Below, in pieces: positions 62,887-64,000 of a stretch of DNA of 64,000 nt (position 1 is the first letter of the stretch; every line of letters starts with the position of its first letter). The position numbers and the translations under genes are program-made. Location: assembly GCF_904848625.1 (NCBI RefSeq), contig NZ_CAJHCP010000001.1:62001-126000 (forward strand). The letters run 5' to 3'. This DNA is from Paraburkholderia metrosideri (GTDB lineage Bacteria; Pseudomonadota; Gammaproteobacteria; Burkholderiales; Burkholderiaceae). The notes beneath the pieces are model-generated. The model did no database searches. It had not been told where the DNA came from and worked only from the letters and a program-made list of their open reading frames with translations.

Positions 62887-64000
62887 ATGAACAATCCGAA
62901 ACACATCGATCCGCGACTCGACCCGACCCGCACGATCCGCGCACCGCGCGGCGCGGAAAAGACCTGCAAGACCTGGATCGCCGAAGCCGCGTACCGGATG
63001 CTCCAGAACAATCTGGACCCGGAAGTCGCCGAGCATCCGCATGCGCTGGTCGTGTACGGCGGGATTGGCCGTGCTGCGCGTAACTGGGATTGCTTCGATC
63101 AGATTCTCAAGTCGCTGAAGGACCTGAACGAAGACGAAACGCTGCTGATTCAATCGGGCAAGCCGGTCGGCGTGTTCCGCACGCATGCGGACGCACCGCG
63201 CGTGCTGCTGGCGAATTCGAACCTGGTGCCGCATTGGGCGACGTGGGAGCATTTCCACGAACTCGACCGCAAGGGCCTGATGATGTACGGGCAGATGACC
63301 GCAGGCAGCTGGATTTACATCGGCAGCCAGGGGATCGTGCAGGGCACCTACGAAACGTTCTTTTCGGTCGCGAACCAGCATTTCAACGGCGACCCGAAGG
63401 GCCGCTGGATTCTGACCGGCGGTCTCGGCGGCATGGGCGGCGCGCAACCGCTCGCGGCGACGATGGCGGGCTTCTCGATGATCGCGGTCGAGTGCGATGA
63501 AACGCGCATCGATTTCCGTCTGAAAACGCGTTACGTCGACAAGAAAGCGAAGACGCTCGACGAAGCGCTCGCGATGCTCGAAGAAGCGAAGCAGGCGGGC
63601 AAGCCGGTGTCGATCGGTTTGCTCGGCAATGCCGCCGACGTGTTCGCCGAGTGCGTGACGCGTGGCATTACGCCGGATTGCGTCACGGACCAGACCAGCG
63701 CGCACGATCCGATTCACGGCTACCTGCCGCAAGGCTGGAGTGTGGAAGACTGGCGCGAGCGCATGAAGACCGCGCCGGACAGCATCGTCAAACCGGCCAA
63801 GCAGTCGATGGCTAAACAGGTGCAAGCGATGTTGGCGTTGCAGGAGCGGGGCGCGGCCACGCTCGACTACGGCAACAACATCCGTCAGATGGCGCTCGAA
63901 ATGGGCGTGGAAAACGCGTTCGATTTCCCGGGCTTCGTGCCCGCGTATATCCGTCCGCTGTTCTGCGAAGGCAAGGGGCCGTTCCGCTGGGTCGCGCTGT
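62887..64000 (+). CDS. hutU: urocanate hydratase, 3' truncated by the window
   Basis: The first ~371 of about 560 residues are present. HutU hydrates urocanate to imidazolone propionate using NAD+. Visible segments are the start [32 protein letters not shown], the NAD-binding [11 protein letters not shown] and [12 protein letters not shown]. The catalytic Cys region lies beyond the window edge. The gene follows hutC by 66 bases and continues the operon. Confidence 0.96.
   Translation, partial: MNNPKHIDPRLDPTRTIRAPRGAEKTCKTWIAEAAYRMLQNNLDPEVAEHPHALVVYGGIGRAARNWDCFDQILKSLKDLNEDETLLIQSGKPVGVFRTHADAPRVLLANSNLVPHWATWEHFHELDRKGLMMYGQMTAGSWIYIGSQGIVQGTYETFFSVANQHFNGDPKGRWILTGGLGGMGGAQPLAATMAGFSMIAVECDETRIDFRLKTRYVDKKAKTLDEALAMLEEAKQAGKPVSIGLLGNAADVFAECVTRGITPDCVTDQTSAHDPIHGYLPQGWSVEDWRERMKTAPDSIVKPAKQSMAKQVQAMLALQERGAATLDYGNNIRQMALEMGVENAFDFPGFVPAYIRPLFCEGKGPFRWVAL

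Overview
The window looks like chromosomal DNA of a GC-rich member of the Burkholderiaceae, most likely Paraburkholderia. This is inferred from gene content, not from a marker gene. The supporting signs are Gram-negative porins whose mature ends begin AQSSVTLYG, DUF4148 periplasmic proteins, a nine-gene cellulose (bcs) cluster, many LysR regulators and a histidine-utilisation (hut) operon with HutC sites. There are no tRNA or rRNA genes, insertion sequences, phage genes or CRISPR arrays. The window opens inside a CoA-transferase gene and closes inside hutU.

Layout. 1-3.8 kb: CoA-transferase (5' truncated), a metabolite:H+ symporter-type MFS carrier and a two-domain Asp/Glu racemase, all forward. 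4.0-10.1 kb: a double-length UvrA (two UvrA protomers in one chain) behind a near-perfect LexA box. 10.2-13.8 kb: a DUF4148 protein, then a response regulator-histidine kinase-atypical response regulator run. 14.1-17.3 kb: two porins flanking a DUF4148 gene and a 52-residue lipoprotein gene. 17.4-25.3 kb: a reverse-strand RND efflux operon (permease, adaptor, outer-membrane lipoprotein) preceded by LysR and a second response regulator that is a clear paralogue of the first but has no kinase beside it. 25.6-30.2 kb: small genes, including a GlxA-type AraC regulator behind an AT-rich gap, an orphan RmlC-like epimerase with altered active-site residues, DUF1328, DUF523 and diacylglycerol kinase.

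30.5-46.3 kb is the centrepiece: bcsB-bcsZ-bcsC-bcsE-bcsF-bcsQ-bcsA-bcsG-bcsR on one strand, mostly overlapping or nearly so. It encodes synthesis (BcsA/B), export (BcsC, BcsZ), c-di-GMP sensing (PilZ in BcsA, RxGD in BcsE) and predicted phosphoethanolamine decoration (BcsG, BcsF). Five of its genes contain short in-frame tandem repeats, the most striking being about 18 His-Glu-Ala/Thr-like triplets at the start of BcsA.

46.4-64 kb: lysE/argP-type exporter-regulator pair; LysR diverging from an M20 amidohydrolase and an MFS symporter; a reverse MFS carrier-PRC-barrel lipoprotein pair; an AzgA-type purine permease with a structured leader; an ArsR-SRPBCC pair with an operator on the start codon, followed by a DUF899 gene; an SDR/LysR divergent pair; and hutH-hutC-hutU with three HutC-like operators upstream.

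All functional names come from reading motifs and general family knowledge. No database search was run.
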